Below, one piece after another: positions 1 through 8,577 of a DNA stretch of 64,000 nucleotides. The DNA is taken from the NCBI GenBank assembly GCA_024403675.1, contig JAKSRH010000007.1:17907-81906 (forward strand), given 5' to 3'. Numbering within the stretch: the stretch's first letter is position 1; every line of letters begins with the position of its first letter. This DNA is from Saccharofermentans sp. (GTDB lineage Bacteria; Bacillota; Clostridia; Saccharofermentanales; Saccharofermentanaceae). A program made the position numbers and the translations under genes. The notes beneath the pieces were generated by a model that did not search any database, was not told where the DNA came from, and saw only the letters and a program-made list of their open reading frames with translations.

Positions 1-431
1 CAGCACTACTGATTACAGATAAGCCTCTTTCTGAACCGCATCCATATCATGAGTTTTGTGAAGCGATTACGTGGGAGAAGTGCTCATTAAGGAAATGGCT
101 TAATAGTAATTTTATTAGTGAGAATTTTACAGATGAAGAAAAAACTATGTTAGTTGAGTGCGTAATCCATACACCAGATAATAAAATCTATAACAGACTA
201 GGTGGTAATCCGACAAAGGATAAGGTGTGGATTCCGAGTAGTGAAGAAATAGAAAAGTATTTCCCAACTAACGAAGAACGAGCTAATGGCCAATTTACAT
301 GGTTACGAGACCCTGGGTTCTATCAGTTCAGAGCAAATTGTATTCGTAAAGATGGAAGTATTAGTAGAAGTGGGGATAGTGTGGGGAATAGGAATAGTGT
401 ATTTTTGACGGTAAGAATTGTGATTAATTAA
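1..431 (+). CDS. DUF6273-like domain protein, C-terminal part
   Basis: The reading frame (codons from base 3) is open from the left edge, so the 5' end lies outside the window. About 142 residues are visible. The tail has the run ITWEKCSLRKWLN, then a FTDEEK helix, then WLRDPG and a closing block with N-C-I-x-x-D-G-S-I, V-G-N and VRIV. This order (W..S.LR.WLN / WLRSPG / VN..G / GVRP) is that of the DUF6273 domain found in many clostridial surface proteins. The function of that domain is unknown. The first ATG in the window (147) is internal to the domain and is not the true start. A convergent terminator follows. Confidence 0.6.
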   Translation, partial: ALLITDKPLSEPHPYHEFCEAITWEKCSLRKWLNSNFISENFTDEEKTMLVECVIHTPDNKIYNRLGGNPTKDKVWIPSSEEIEKYFPTNEERANGQFTWLRDPGFYQFRANCIRKDGSISRSGDSVGNRNSVFLTVRIVIN

Positions 432-510
432 ATGTGGAGTTATATAGGGGATATCATATTAGTGATAGTGTTAATAATAAAAATATGAACATTCCTAATT
501 TCAAAAAATA

Positions 511-541
511 GCCACAAGGATAAAAAATTTATCCTTGTGGC
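511..541 (-). terminator. Intrinsic terminator between convergent genes
   Basis: A 14-bp perfect stem (arm GCCACAAGGATAAA) with a 3-base loop is followed on the minus strand by TATTTTTTG. It ends the leftward lipoprotein/membrane-protein pair and may also stop the rightward gene. Confidence 0.85.
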
Positions 542-547
542 ATTTGG

Positions 548-826
548 TTATTTATTTAATATGTGCTTCTTTACTTGTTCAGGATAATCATATATAAAAC
601 GTTGGTTTTCGCGGTTGTTCATCGTTTTTAATTCTTGTTCAATATTTATAATTGCTTGCATGGTTTTTACCATTAATAATAATAGGAATATTGATAGTAT
701 TCCAGAAAAAAGCAATACAATGAAATATAGAGTTGGAAATTCTATTGTTTGAACAACAGGTGTTGGATCAGCTGTGTTTGGGTTGTAAAAACCTGAGTCT
801 AAAAGTAAAAGAAGTAAATTGTTCAT
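548..826 (-). CDS. Small single-pass membrane protein
   Basis: The protein has 92 residues. The start at 826 was chosen because GGAGG lies just upstream; an in-frame ATG at 856 would place that Shine-Dalgarno inside the gene. There is a short hydrophobic N-terminus (NNLLLLLL), an N/T/P-rich segment, one clear membrane span (about residues 35-58, FIVLLFSGILSIFLLLLMV) and a charged cytoplasmic-type tail. The gene begins 30 bases after the upstream lipoprotein ends and shares its terminator, so the two are probably one operon. I do not recognise a family. Confidence 0.6.
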   Translation of the reverse strand: MNNLLLLLLDSGFYNPNTADPTPVVQTIEFPTLYFIVLLFSGILSIFLLLLMVKTMQAIINIEQELKTMNNRENQRFIYDYPEQVKKHILNK

Positions 827-856
827 AGTTATATCCTCCGTGATAGTTAGTAACAA

Positions 857-1939
857 TTATAAAAGGTCAGAAATTGGCACCATTTCATCAACATAATCAT
901 TAGGATTTACAAAGCCGAATTCTTCAATCGTGTCATTAGCATACGAAACAGACATTGAGCTAATAGAATACTGTTCTAGGGTAGATGTGTCTATGCGTAA
1001 TATTTCCATTTTTATAGAACAGGTGTTGCCAATGATTCTTATTTTATATTCTTTTTCAGAAAGCATGATAATCATTGTTGTATCGTTATCATAGTTAATT
1101 ACACATGCTTTTGAATCTTTGTTAAGTTCGTCAAATTGAGATAATATATCTGATATTTCATATTCTTCAGGGGCAGAATCATAAAATGTAATTCCTATAA
1201 AGTCATCTGATCCATTGATATTATTTATTATGACCATCACAAAGATACGCTCTTCTGAAGGTGAAAAATAATATTTGAAATTATCTCCCCCAAAATCGGA
1301 TGAAATAGGTAAATTTTCAAAATTTGGATATCCTAAATTTTCTACATATGGAATGAATTCTGATGGGTTATCCATATATGAAGGTAGTGGTGGAAGTGGT
1401 GCCTTTAAGCTAAGGTTAGATACAATCTCATGATACAAGTCAGAAGTTTCTTCAGGGTTAGTAATTCTCCATTTGTTGTTGTTTTTTATAACGTGTATTT
1501 CGATTTCATAGTTCTCATTGTCTGCCTTCTTTAAGGATTCCATATAAATTTCTAGTGGACATTCAGAATCGAGAGTAGATGTTTTGGACATTCCCAATTC
1601 AACTGTATATGAAATTTCGGTAGATGATACTGCATTGGAATCTGTTAATGTGACATCTGTTTCTGCTAAAAGCCATTCAAGGACTGTTATTTGCTCTGGT
1701 GATAAATCATCAAAATTGAAGGTGTTTACACCGTCGATTGTGCAAGAAGCAGCGGAACGGTAGTCGAGATTAATTAATTCAGTGAAATATTTTATAACAA
1801 CTTGTTCTGCAGCATCCATATCGTCGGAACTTACACATCCGGATAGAATAAAAGAAATAGATAAAATAATAGATAGAAGAATGCTTTGTAATTTATAGGA
1901 TTTTCTCATTGTTTTTCTCATAGTAGTGTTGTTATGCAT
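857..1939 (-). CDS. Putative lipoprotein with NTF2-like N-terminal domain
   Basis: A lipobox (SFILSGC, Cys about residue 35) follows a hydrophobic signal peptide, so the protein should be exported and lipid-anchored. The segment after the Cys (residues about 42-165; QVVIKYF, DYRSAA, then alternating strands and KWRITNP) resembles the small NTF2-like/DUF4878-DUF5105 folds of clostridial lipoproteins. The same pattern (VV.EY, YSKAA, D.F) occurs in the lipoprotein at 26796. The C-terminal half (about 190-360) is not recognised. Start choice is uncertain: there is no good Shine-Dalgarno before 1939, and Met7 or Met11 are alternatives. Confidence 0.6.
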   Translation of the reverse strand: MHNNTTMRKTMRKSYKLQSILLSIILSISFILSGCVSSDDMDAAEQVVIKYFTELINLDYRSAASCTIDGVNTFNFDDLSPEQITVLEWLLAETDVTLTDSNAVSSTEISYTVELGMSKTSTLDSECPLEIYMESLKKADNENYEIEIHVIKNNNKWRITNPEETSDLYHEIVSNLSLKAPLPPLPSYMDNPSEFIPYVENLGYPNFENLPISSDFGGDNFKYYFSPSEERIFVMVIINNINGSDDFIGITFYDSAPEEYEISDILSQFDELNKDSKACVINYDNDTTMIIMLSEKEYKIRIIGNTCSIKMEILRIDTSTLEQYSISSMSVSYANDTIEEFGFVNPNDYVDEMVPISDLL

Positions 1940-2029
1940 GAATTGACCATATAAGTTGAGTTTGTTACATGACTAGTCTGCAATATTGGGATAAATACTC
2001 TATGTCAATTGTGTTAATAAAAATAGAAT

Positions 2030-2054
2030 TATGTCATGGCATGACCATGGCATA
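2030..2054. repeat. Inverted repeat in a divergent promoter region
   Basis: TATGTCATGG and CCATGGCATA are inverted (9 of 10 positions) around a 5-base centre, midway in the 215-base gap between two divergent genes (starts at 1939 and 2155). Size and place fit an operator, but nothing identifies its protein. The palindrome GGCGCGCC lies 6 bases downstream. Confidence 0.4.
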
Positions 2055-2154
2055 AATAATGGCGCGCCGTGATTTTTATCTTAATGTACATGGTTAGTTA
2101 ATAAATGGTTCATAGTGAAAACCTATAATTCCTATATTGAGGTGACATAAATAT

Positions 2155-3108
2155 ATGAGTGCACGTAGACGCAAGTTGGGCGTTAAGGTTGGGTTAAGAA
2201 AACCTTCATTAAAGAAATCCATCAGAGCCAGAACAACTGGCAAATGGAAAAGACGAATGAAGAGAGCCGTAAACCCTTTTTATGGCAAGAAAGGAATGGG
2301 GTTTATTAAAAATCCAAGGCGTGCAATACGAAATAAGATATATCACAAAACTACATTTGGCATACGTGATGTGTTTCGGAGAAAGAAAAGTCGAAAGTCA
2401 TCAGAGGGGGATGGCATGAAAAAGTTTATTAATGTAATTACGTGGGTTTTTGGATTTCCATTTAAATTGTATTTTTTGAGTAAGAAAAAAGGTAATAATG
2501 GCTGTTTAACAAAGCTGTTAATGGTGCCAGTTGCTATTTTATATGTTTTATGGATGTTTGTTTTTACAGCTTTTTGTGCGGGTGTTATGGACAGCGGAAA
2601 AAAAGCAAATGAAGACCCCAACGTTAATGAAACATTAATTGTGGAAAGTACAGTAATAACAGATGTAAATGAAGAAACACAAGAAGTATTAGTGGAAGAA
2701 ACAGAGAACGTTCCCGAAACAACAGAGACTTCTGTAATGGAATCTTCAAGTGTAAACACGACTGTGGCAAGTACAGAGCAAACAGTTAATGTTGAAAATG
2801 AAACTTCACCATCAATAGAAGAAGTTACTGCAACTAGTACAGAGGCAGAAACGATGCAAACAGAAGATACTGTAGCGACTATAGTCGAGACAGTAGCAGT
2901 TGATCCCGTTGTGGTTCCTATAGAACCGGTTGCAACCACTATTGCAGATACAAGCTCAGAGAGACATGAATATATACAAAATGCAAATAACAATAAGATT
3001 CATAGAACTAGTTGTAGCTTTGGCCCACAAGAACAGAATCGTATAACAGTCTATCTGACGGATGAGGAACTTGCTAACAGTGATAGATGTCAGAGATGTT
3101 TTAAATAA
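2155..3108 (+). CDS. Membrane protein with basic N-terminus, acidic/Thr linker and Cys-rich C-terminal domain
   Basis: The protein has 317 residues and starts after GAGGTG. Residues 1-80 are strongly basic (RRRK, RARTTGKWKRRMKRA, a G-K-K-G-M-G turn), as in a family of short clostridial proteins. Two hydrophobic stretches follow (about 92-110 and 122-146). Residues about 150-265 are a low-complexity Thr/Glu/Val linker, probably extracellular. The last 45 residues (YIQNANNNKIHRTSC, then S-D-R-C-Q-R-C) match the small zinc-ribbon-like domain (Y-x-x-N-x-N-S-K-x-F-H-x-x-x-C ... C-x-x-C) seen at the ends of many Firmicutes nuclease and surface proteins. No function is known. It lies 56 bases before the K+ channel with no terminator between. 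Confidence 0.6.
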   Translation: MSARRRKLGVKVGLRKPSLKKSIRARTTGKWKRRMKRAVNPFYGKKGMGFIKNPRRAIRNKIYHKTTFGIRDVFRRKKSRKSSEGDGMKKFINVITWVFGFPFKLYFLSKKKGNNGCLTKLLMVPVAILYVLWMFVFTAFCAGVMDSGKKANEDPNVNETLIVESTVITDVNEETQEVLVEETENVPETTETSVMESSSVNTTVASTEQTVNVENETSPSIEEVTATSTEAETMQTEDTVATIVETVAVDPVVVPIEPVATTIADTSSERHEYIQNANNNKIHRTSCSFGPQEQNRITVYLTDEELANSDRCQRCFK

Positions 3109-3164
3109 TAAGATATTTAGGGAGAGAATAACCAAATTAGCTATTAGTTTGAGAGGGAATATTA

Positions 3165-3896
3165 ATGAGTTGGAGAAAGAAGCTTTTTTATCTTGTTGAG
3201 TCGCCAGATGAAGACAATGATGAGAATGATAAGTTTGATGCGTATGACATAGTGATGATGATTGCTATCATCGTTAGTATTATTCCATTAGCATTTAAAG
3301 AGACTAACAGAGTATTTGAGATAATTGATAAAGTAACAGTTACGATGTTTATTATTGATTACATACTTCGTTTGTTTACTGCAGATTTAAAACTTGGAAA
3401 AGGCGCTAAATCTTTCTTTGTTTATCCTCTTACACCCATGGCTATATTGGATCTTGTAACGATTCTTCCGTCAGTGACGATACTTAATAATGGGTTTAGA
3501 CTTCTTAAGTTAGTTCGATTGTTGAGAACACTTAGAGCTTTACGTGTGTTTAAGACGTTTAGATATTCCAAAAACATACAATTAGTTCTTTCGGTTTTTA
3601 AGAAGCAGAAAGAAATATTGCTGGTAGTGTTTATGCTTGCTGTAGGATATGTGTTTGTATCAGCACTTGTTATTTTTAATGTTGAACCAGATAGTTTTAC
3701 TTCATTCTTTGATGCTGTATATTGGGCAACAGTATCACTTACAACGATGGGTTATGGTGATATCTATCCGGTAACGATGGCAGGAAGAATGGTAACAATG
3801 GCTTCTTCATTTATGGGAATAGCGGTTATTGCGCTGCCTGCAGGTATTATTACCTCAGGATTTATGGATGAATTGCATAGTAAGAAAATAAAATAA
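3165..3896 (+). CDS. Voltage-gated potassium channel (six-TM, Kv type)
   Basis: The 243-residue protein is an integral membrane channel subunit expected to form tetramers. An S4-type voltage sensor with Arg/Lys every third position is visible at residues 112-130 (RLLKLVRLLRTLRALRVFK). The selectivity filter TMGYGD is at 194-199, between the pore helix (FFDAVYWATVSL) and the last span. The usual S1-S6 plan fits the length, with no cytoplasmic RCK domain after S6. GAGGGA precedes the ATG. It may be cotranscribed with the gene before it. Confidence 0.92.
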   Translation: MSWRKKLFYLVESPDEDNDENDKFDAYDIVMMIAIIVSIIPLAFKETNRVFEIIDKVTVTMFIIDYILRLFTADLKLGKGAKSFFVYPLTPMAILDLVTILPSVTILNNGFRLLKLVRLLRTLRALRVFKTFRYSKNIQLVLSVFKKQKEILLVVFMLAVGYVFVSALVIFNVEPDSFTSFFDAVYWATVSLTTMGYGDIYPVTMAGRMVTMASSFMGIAVIALPAGIITSGFMDELHSKKIK

Positions 3897-3988
3897 ATAT
3901 TTTGTCGTTAATATATTTTCCATTGACCTCGATACTTGATAGAATTAATTCTGTTAGGCAGACATAAGCCTGCACAGGAGGATAGATA

Positions 3989-4543
3989 ATGGTAGATATA
4001 ATTGAGACACTTAAAAGAGATATTGATGCGGCAGTGGCGCAGAAGGGCGATTGGAAGCCTGCTTATACTCAGTTGATGCAGGAAGTGTATAAACAGGATG
4101 TTTTGTTCTTTGCGCTTTCGCGTGGTAGTTATGATGAGGAGACTCACACTAGTGTGCCTTTGATGTCCACTAAGGATTTCGGAGGACAGCCTGCACTTTA
4201 TGTTTTTACTGACGTTAACCTTGCAGGTGGCTGGATGAATGCATATAAGAATGTATCTCCTGATATGCAGTATGGTTTAATTGGCGCAATTAGTAAGGAG
4301 TCACATGGATTCCTGTATATTTTCGAGACGGCTAGAGCAATGGGTGCCCGTATGATTATGCTTGATGAGGGTGGCAAGTGGATTGGTCTTGATATGGATA
4401 CTTTCTTTGAGGCTAATGGTCTTGACGCTTCTAGTGTTAGTATGATCATGACTCAGAAAGAGGTGGAGGAACTTACTAGTGATAGTAGCAAGTCCGTGTC
4501 ACTTCATTTCGCTAGGGTTCCTGCGATTCCACTTCAAAGGTAA
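3989..4543 (+). CDS. SseB-like domain protein
   Basis: The soluble 184-residue protein follows a clear AGGAGG. The middle (residues about 35-100: VLFFALSRG, VPLMSTKDFGGQPALYVFTD) has the strand-rich pattern of the SseB N-terminal domain (proteins first noted for enhanced serine sensitivity; biochemical role unclear). No catalytic motif is evident. The lipoprotein at 4559 begins 15 bases after its stop, so the two are likely one operon. The family assignment rests on pattern only. Confidence 0.5.
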   Translation: MVDIIETLKRDIDAAVAQKGDWKPAYTQLMQEVYKQDVLFFALSRGSYDEETHTSVPLMSTKDFGGQPALYVFTDVNLAGGWMNAYKNVSPDMQYGLIGAISKESHGFLYIFETARAMGARMIMLDEGGKWIGLDMDTFFEANGLDASSVSMIMTQKEVEELTSDSSKSVSLHFARVPAIPLQR

Positions 4544-4558
4544 TAAAGGAGCAGCAAA

Positions 4559-5113
4559 ATGAAAAAGTTTATAAGTGTATTGTTAACAGGTTGTATGGTG
4601 TTTGCTTTTGCGGCATGTGATAAGAATGATTCAACTAAGAAGGATACAGAATCTTCACGAGAAAGTAGGGTGGAAGAGACTGAGGAAAGCATTGTCGAAA
4701 GTAGCACAGAACCTACGGGCGAGGTGCCAACACAGCTTGGCGCTATAGATTCGAGTACATTTAGAACAGTTATGGGAAACCATAATTGTAGCGTTGGTAG
4801 TGGAGATGCCAAGCATGGTGAGAAGACGGTTTTATTAGCATCTACTTCTTCTTATATGACAGTTTTTGAATATCATTTGTTTAATAGTGAGTCTGATGCA
4901 TCAGCTTTTTTTGAAGAGTCCCAAACAACTGCTTCAAATGTAGCTTCTGGTAGTAACGTTCAGATTACTGATAGCAGAATACAGTGGACAACAGAGTTTA
5001 ATTATATTGTTGTTGTTTATGATGGTGATTTGGTAATTGTAGCAAATACAATGGCAGGTAATTCAGAACTTGCTTCCGAGATGGAGGGAATACTATCTGA
5101 GTTGGGATATTGA
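4559..5113 (+). CDS. Putative lipoprotein (family with 5193 and 48189)
   Basis: The signal peptide ends in the lipobox FAFAAC (Cys20), followed by an acidic Ser/Glu linker to about residue 60. The folded part has a strand, then S-E-S-D-A-S-A-F-F-E-E helix, then strands with YIVVVYDGDLVIVAN. This 'EA.AFF.. then D...V.V.' order recurs in two other lipoproteins in the window (5193, minus; 48189, plus). Its job is unknown. A strong hairpin terminator follows. Confidence 0.65.
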   Translation: MKKFISVLLTGCMVFAFAACDKNDSTKKDTESSRESRVEETEESIVESSTEPTGEVPTQLGAIDSSTFRTVMGNHNCSVGSGDAKHGEKTVLLASTSSYMTVFEYHLFNSESDASAFFEESQTTASNVASGSNVQITDSRIQWTTEFNYIVVVYDGDLVIVANTMAGNSELASEMEGILSELGY

Positions 5114-5141
5114 TAAGCATTTATTAACAGTAAAGCATATA

Positions 5142-5178
5142 AAAGGTGTCAGGTTTAAAAACATAACCTGACACCTTT
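5142..5178. terminator. Bidirectional intrinsic terminator
   Basis: The arms AAAGGTGTCAGGTT and AACCTGACACCTTT pair perfectly around a 9-base loop between convergent lipoprotein genes. T-rich sequence follows on the plus strand. Confidence 0.85.
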
Positions 5179-5192
5179 GTTTTATAGAAGTC

Positions 5193-5978
5193 TTATTCAT
5201 TATAGATTCGTATTCTGACTGTGACATCAGTTGGGATAGGTAACTGGTAGTAGTCGAAGAACATTTGGAATTTTTCTTGTATATTTACGGCGAGAGTGTT
5301 GTAGCGGACGATCATGACTTTGTTTCCTTCGAGGATTACTGACCATGACTTGGTAGAAGTGGATGTCGTGAGGTCGCACTTTGTGTTGATAAGAATCGTG
5401 GTGCGGCCGTCTTCTACTATGTACTCTTCATCTGTGAATTCACGAGACATGCTACCTTCTTCAAGGAAATCGCATAAGAATACTGTGTATGCGTCGAAGA
5501 AAGCCTGAGCTTCTTCTGGTGTGTTATATTCTGCAAATATAAAAGCCTCTGAGTTTCCATCTGGACCACTTCCTAAAATAGTTGTAGTTGGAGCTCCCAT
5601 GTCTACTTTGTATTTGAAGGAAACGATAGGATTACTAATAGATGCGTCGTTTATTACTGCAAACCAACCATGAGGTTGTGTTTCGTAGTTACAATTGTAC
5701 CAATCCTCCTCTGAAGAAATTTGAACCTCTTCAAAGCCAAGATATTCCATAGCATATATGAAGTGCTCTTGGTCAATTGGTGGTGCCATCAGAGGAACTC
5801 CTGACTCGGTTGCTTTGCTTGTTTCACTAGAATCGTCGTCATCTTCATCAAACTCGATTTCTATGTTTTTCTTATCCTTCTTCTTGGTCTCGTCGGATTT
5901 GGAGTCGGATTTGTTATTACATGCTGTCATGGAAAGTGTCATAGCTGATATAAGTAAAAGTGCAGGTAGTTTCTTCAT
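5193..5978 (-). CDS. Putative lipoprotein (family with 4559 and 48189)
   Basis: The 261-residue protein has the lipobox LSMTAC (Cys20) and then a Lys/Asp/Glu-rich linker to about residue 60. The globular domain contains a NTPEEAQAFFDAY helix and the strand pair WSVILEGNKVMIVRYN, the features shared with the lipoproteins at 4559 and 48189. It adds about 60 residues of strand-rich sequence before that helix. AAGGAA precedes the ATG. It converges on the related gene at 4559, so the pair may have arisen by an inverted duplication. Confidence 0.65.
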   Translation of the reverse strand: MKKLPALLLISAMTLSMTACNNKSDSKSDETKKKDKKNIEIEFDEDDDDSSETSKATESGVPLMAPPIDQEHFIYAMEYLGFEEVQISSEEDWYNCNYETQPHGWFAVINDASISNPIVSFKYKVDMGAPTTTILGSGPDGNSEAFIFAEYNTPEEAQAFFDAYTVFLCDFLEEGSMSREFTDEEYIVEDGRTTILINTKCDLTTSTSTKSWSVILEGNKVMIVRYNTLAVNIQEKFQMFFDYYQLPIPTDVTVRIRIYNE

Positions 5979-6194
5979 TAGTGTTGATTCCTTTGATGAA
6001 ATATTTGATGGCTAGATTATAGGTCTTTGCTGAATGAATGTCATTAGAGTTATGAGTATCCTATAATTTAGTTTTTTTGATTCTCGCTTTTGATGCCACA
6101 TAATAACCCCACTTTGGTGACAACTCTGACACGTCTTTGTGAAAAGAAACTGACATCACGTTGGTAGACTAGAACACGTTTGGAGGTCAGAAAT

Positions 6195-6725
6195 TTGAGA
6201 GAATTTATTACACAAAATAAGACAGTATTATCAATTATGTTATGCGCTTCAACGGCATTCACATTTAGCGCTATGGGAAATCAAATAAGAGAAAACATGC
6301 CCAATAAATCAGTAGAGAAAACGGCGAAATACTGGGAGACAACGCAGATAAAGGCAACGTCACTGCACAGGAAAGATGATGTGGTTAACGCGGCAATTTC
6401 TATGTTAGGACAGCCATATGTATCCTGCGGTGATACTCGTGATGGTGTAGACTGCTCCGGCCTAGTAGTGTATTGCTATAACCTTGTTGGCATCGAGTTA
6501 CCACATAATTCCGCACGTTTGTGTGATGTGGGTGAAGAGATAGCTGAGGAAGATATTCAGCCAGGTGACATTGTGTGCTGGGACAATAACGGCACAGGTG
6601 TGTGTGGCCATGTGGGTCTCTACATAGGTGATGGACAGTGCATCGAGGCGCGAGGTCGCCAGTGGGGCGTGGTATATTGTGAACTTGATAGATCCCCGCT
6701 TCTTACAATTCGTCGTGTAATGTAA
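6195..6725 (+). CDS. NlpC/P60 family cell-wall endopeptidase
   Basis: The protein is an exported cysteine peptidase expected to cut peptidoglycan stem peptides. GGAGGT at 6182 points to the TTG at 6195 as start (176 residues). An N-terminal hydrophobic stretch (KTVLSIMLCASTAFTFSA) serves as signal or anchor. The domain (about 60-176) shows the catalytic Cys in G-V-D-C-S-G-L-V, the His in C-G-H-V-G-L-Y-I-G and the following polar residue region (EARGRQWGV). The length is that of a single-domain P60 enzyme without SH3 or LysM repeats. Confidence 0.85.
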   Translation: MREFITQNKTVLSIMLCASTAFTFSAMGNQIRENMPNKSVEKTAKYWETTQIKATSLHRKDDVVNAAISMLGQPYVSCGDTRDGVDCSGLVVYCYNLVGIELPHNSARLCDVGEEIAEEDIQPGDIVCWDNNGTGVCGHVGLYIGDGQCIEARGRQWGVVYCELDRSPLLTIRRVM

Positions 6726-6740
6726 GAAAACTAGTGATAG

Positions 6741-6872
6741 GATAAGAATGGTAGCGACGAGATTGGTGACGATGAATTTCGTAGTGCGTGTGTGGCATGT
6801 AATGTAGATCCTGACTCTATCACTTCTAGTGACCTTCGTGAGATTCAGGACAAACTTAACCGCCTCACTTAG
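6741..6872 (+). pseudogene. Start-less coding remnant
   Basis: A 43-codon open stretch ends at TAG and reads DKNGSDEIGDDEF..., ending ...SDLREIQDKLNRLT. It looks like the C-terminal helix of a real protein, with local-style codons, but it has no start codon or ribosome binding site and opens directly after a stop. I take it as the tail of a decayed or truncated gene. Its end overlaps the 3' end of the minus-strand gene by 8 bases. Confidence 0.35.
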
Positions 6873-7215
6873 AATCTCGATAGCCTTTTCGCTTTAGACC
6901 GTTAACCATAGGGTCTAGCACTCCCTTGAAGGTTTTATTGAACCAGGATGTTTTGCCCCATAATTTAACTAGTTTGGGGCTTATGAAGTAGTATGCGTGG
7001 ATAAAGGCTCTTCCTGTTTTGTAGCGCTTTAAGTAGTCGTCACGAAAGTGGCGTAGCACCCAGACTTGAGGGCAGTCGTAGGATCCGTAGACAGAGGTCG
7101 CGATGTAGCAGCCTTCCTCTTCGCCATTACGACGTAGTTCTTCCTCGTCTTCTTCGTAGTCCTCATACTCAGCATCTTCGCTAGTGAAGACGTCATCGTA
7201 TTCGTCGTAACTCAT
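6865..7215 (-). CDS. CFI-box (Cys-[YF]-I-A-T) domain protein
   Basis: The 116-residue protein has a very acidic N-terminus (residues 1-33, Asp/Glu/Tyr) and then the conserved block C-Y-I-A-T-S-V-Y-G-S with P-x-V-W-V-L-R-H-F-R-D. This is the widespread 'CFIATAAYGS...LR.FRD' domain, placed at the C-termini of many bacterial proteins and of unknown function. The tail is basic (NGLKRKGYRDSK). A strong GGAGGGG lies before the ATG. Confidence 0.7.
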   Translation of the reverse strand: MSYDEYDDVFTSEDAEYEDYEEDEEELRRNGEEEGCYIATSVYGSYDCPQVWVLRHFRDDYLKRYKTGRAFIHAYYFISPKLVKLWGKTSWFNKTFKGVLDPMVNGLKRKGYRDSK

Positions 7216-7349
7216 AGTGGTGCCCCTCCTTTAGGTTTAGTGTAGCAAATATATAATAGATACAGAAGATTTTTTTGATGTGGTTGGATTGCTTATTGTT
7301 GTGATACTATTTTTATAAAAAATGCTAGTTGCTTTGATTGGGAGAAAAT

Positions 7350-8573
7350 ATGGCTGATACTGATTTTGTAAATAGAGTTCTTGAATTTTGTTATTACACC
7401 CAAAATCATAGAATTCATAAAAGTACAAATACTAATTATGTGCTTTATACTCAGGTTATTAATGCGATTAAAAAGGCCCTAGGAGATAACATTTATAAAA
7501 ATAATAGTGATGATTATAATTATTACTATTCTCGTGAAACGATTACTGCTAGGATTGCTGGAAATGCCATTGATTCTACTAATGGTAATATTAATTATAA
7601 TGCAAAGCTTTTTGATAAGCTTGGTAAATTTATTAATGAATTTTCTGATGCTCTAGATAAAAGAAAATTTTTAAAGGATAGCGTAAAGTCTTGTGATACT
7701 ACAGAATCTAGCTTGATTGCGCTATTACTTTGGTCTAATCCGAAGTATTCATTAAGTGAGAAACATTACCTCTTGGATTACTTAATGTATGGTGGAAAGA
7801 GAGTATGTGAATCTGAAGAGAAGACAAATGAACCTGAAGATGGATCATGTGAAGCTGAAAAGGAAGAATACTGCTACGATACCTGGCTTGAGGATAACAT
7901 TAGTGAGTGCACTGATTGGCGTTTCTTTTATCGAAGTTTGGCAATAATCTCTAAGGATAAAGCTGGAGATGTTAAAATTGCTGACATGATAAATACTTAC
8001 TTGGTGCATATTAATTCTGATAAGAAAATAGAAGATGATTGGTCTGTCGAGTCGCTATTTAGATTGTTTAATACAGAGGGACAAAGCATTAGAGAGCGTT
8101 ATAGAATTGCGTCTTATTTAAAGACTCTTTTCGATATTGATTTTAATTTGCCTTCTAGATGGAGTTATATACCTACATTTCCTTTTCCTAAATGTGTTGA
8201 TACAGAGAAGTCTTTTTATTACTTTGATGTAAATGAAGCTAATAAATACTGTTGTGATGTTTTTAAACAAAAATACGAGCGTGACATCTTGTTAGAAATT
8301 ATGAATTCGACATTTACATTTGATGAGTATTGTGATGGTTATGAGTCTACTTGGGAATCACATATAGAAAATATTAGTATTTCTGAAGACGAAGAATTAG
8401 AAGTAGTTCTTGTGCCTAAAGAAACATTAATTGATGTAATAACAACCGATAATAAATATAAGTTGGACGATAATGGCTTGGATGCTTTGCTTATATACGA
8501 TTATATTAAATATAACGACGGTGAAGTGGGTAATCATGTTCATGGTAGTAAGTTAGTGAAGGTTAGTTGGTGA
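7350..8573 (+). CDS. Hypothetical protein paired with MBL-fold hydrolase
   Basis: I do not recognise this 407-residue soluble protein. The start at 7350 is set by GGGAG five bases upstream; an in-frame TTG at 7338 lacks one. It is mostly helical and rich in Tyr, Asp and Lys, with an acidic spacer (about 155-175) between an N-terminal part (FVNRVLEFCYYTQN) and a C-terminal part with FDIDFNLPSRW. No membrane span or nucleotide-binding motif is seen. It ends 4 bases before the hydrolase gene, so the two are cotranscribed and may act together. Confidence 0.65.
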   Translation: MADTDFVNRVLEFCYYTQNHRIHKSTNTNYVLYTQVINAIKKALGDNIYKNNSDDYNYYYSRETITARIAGNAIDSTNGNINYNAKLFDKLGKFINEFSDALDKRKFLKDSVKSCDTTESSLIALLLWSNPKYSLSEKHYLLDYLMYGGKRVCESEEKTNEPEDGSCEAEKEEYCYDTWLEDNISECTDWRFFYRSLAIISKDKAGDVKIADMINTYLVHINSDKKIEDDWSVESLFRLFNTEGQSIRERYRIASYLKTLFDIDFNLPSRWSYIPTFPFPKCVDTEKSFYYFDVNEANKYCCDVFKQKYERDILLEIMNSTFTFDEYCDGYESTWESHIENISISEDEELEVVLVPKETLIDVITTDNKYKLDDNGLDALLIYDYIKYNDGEVGNHVHGSKLVKVSW

Positions 8574-8577
8574 ATTT

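Noticed and set aside
2343..2993. 216-codon open frame on the minus strand
   Set aside because: It is antisense to the Thr/Val-rich linker of the plus-strand gene; low-complexity codons leave the opposite strand open. No Shine-Dalgarno and no domain.
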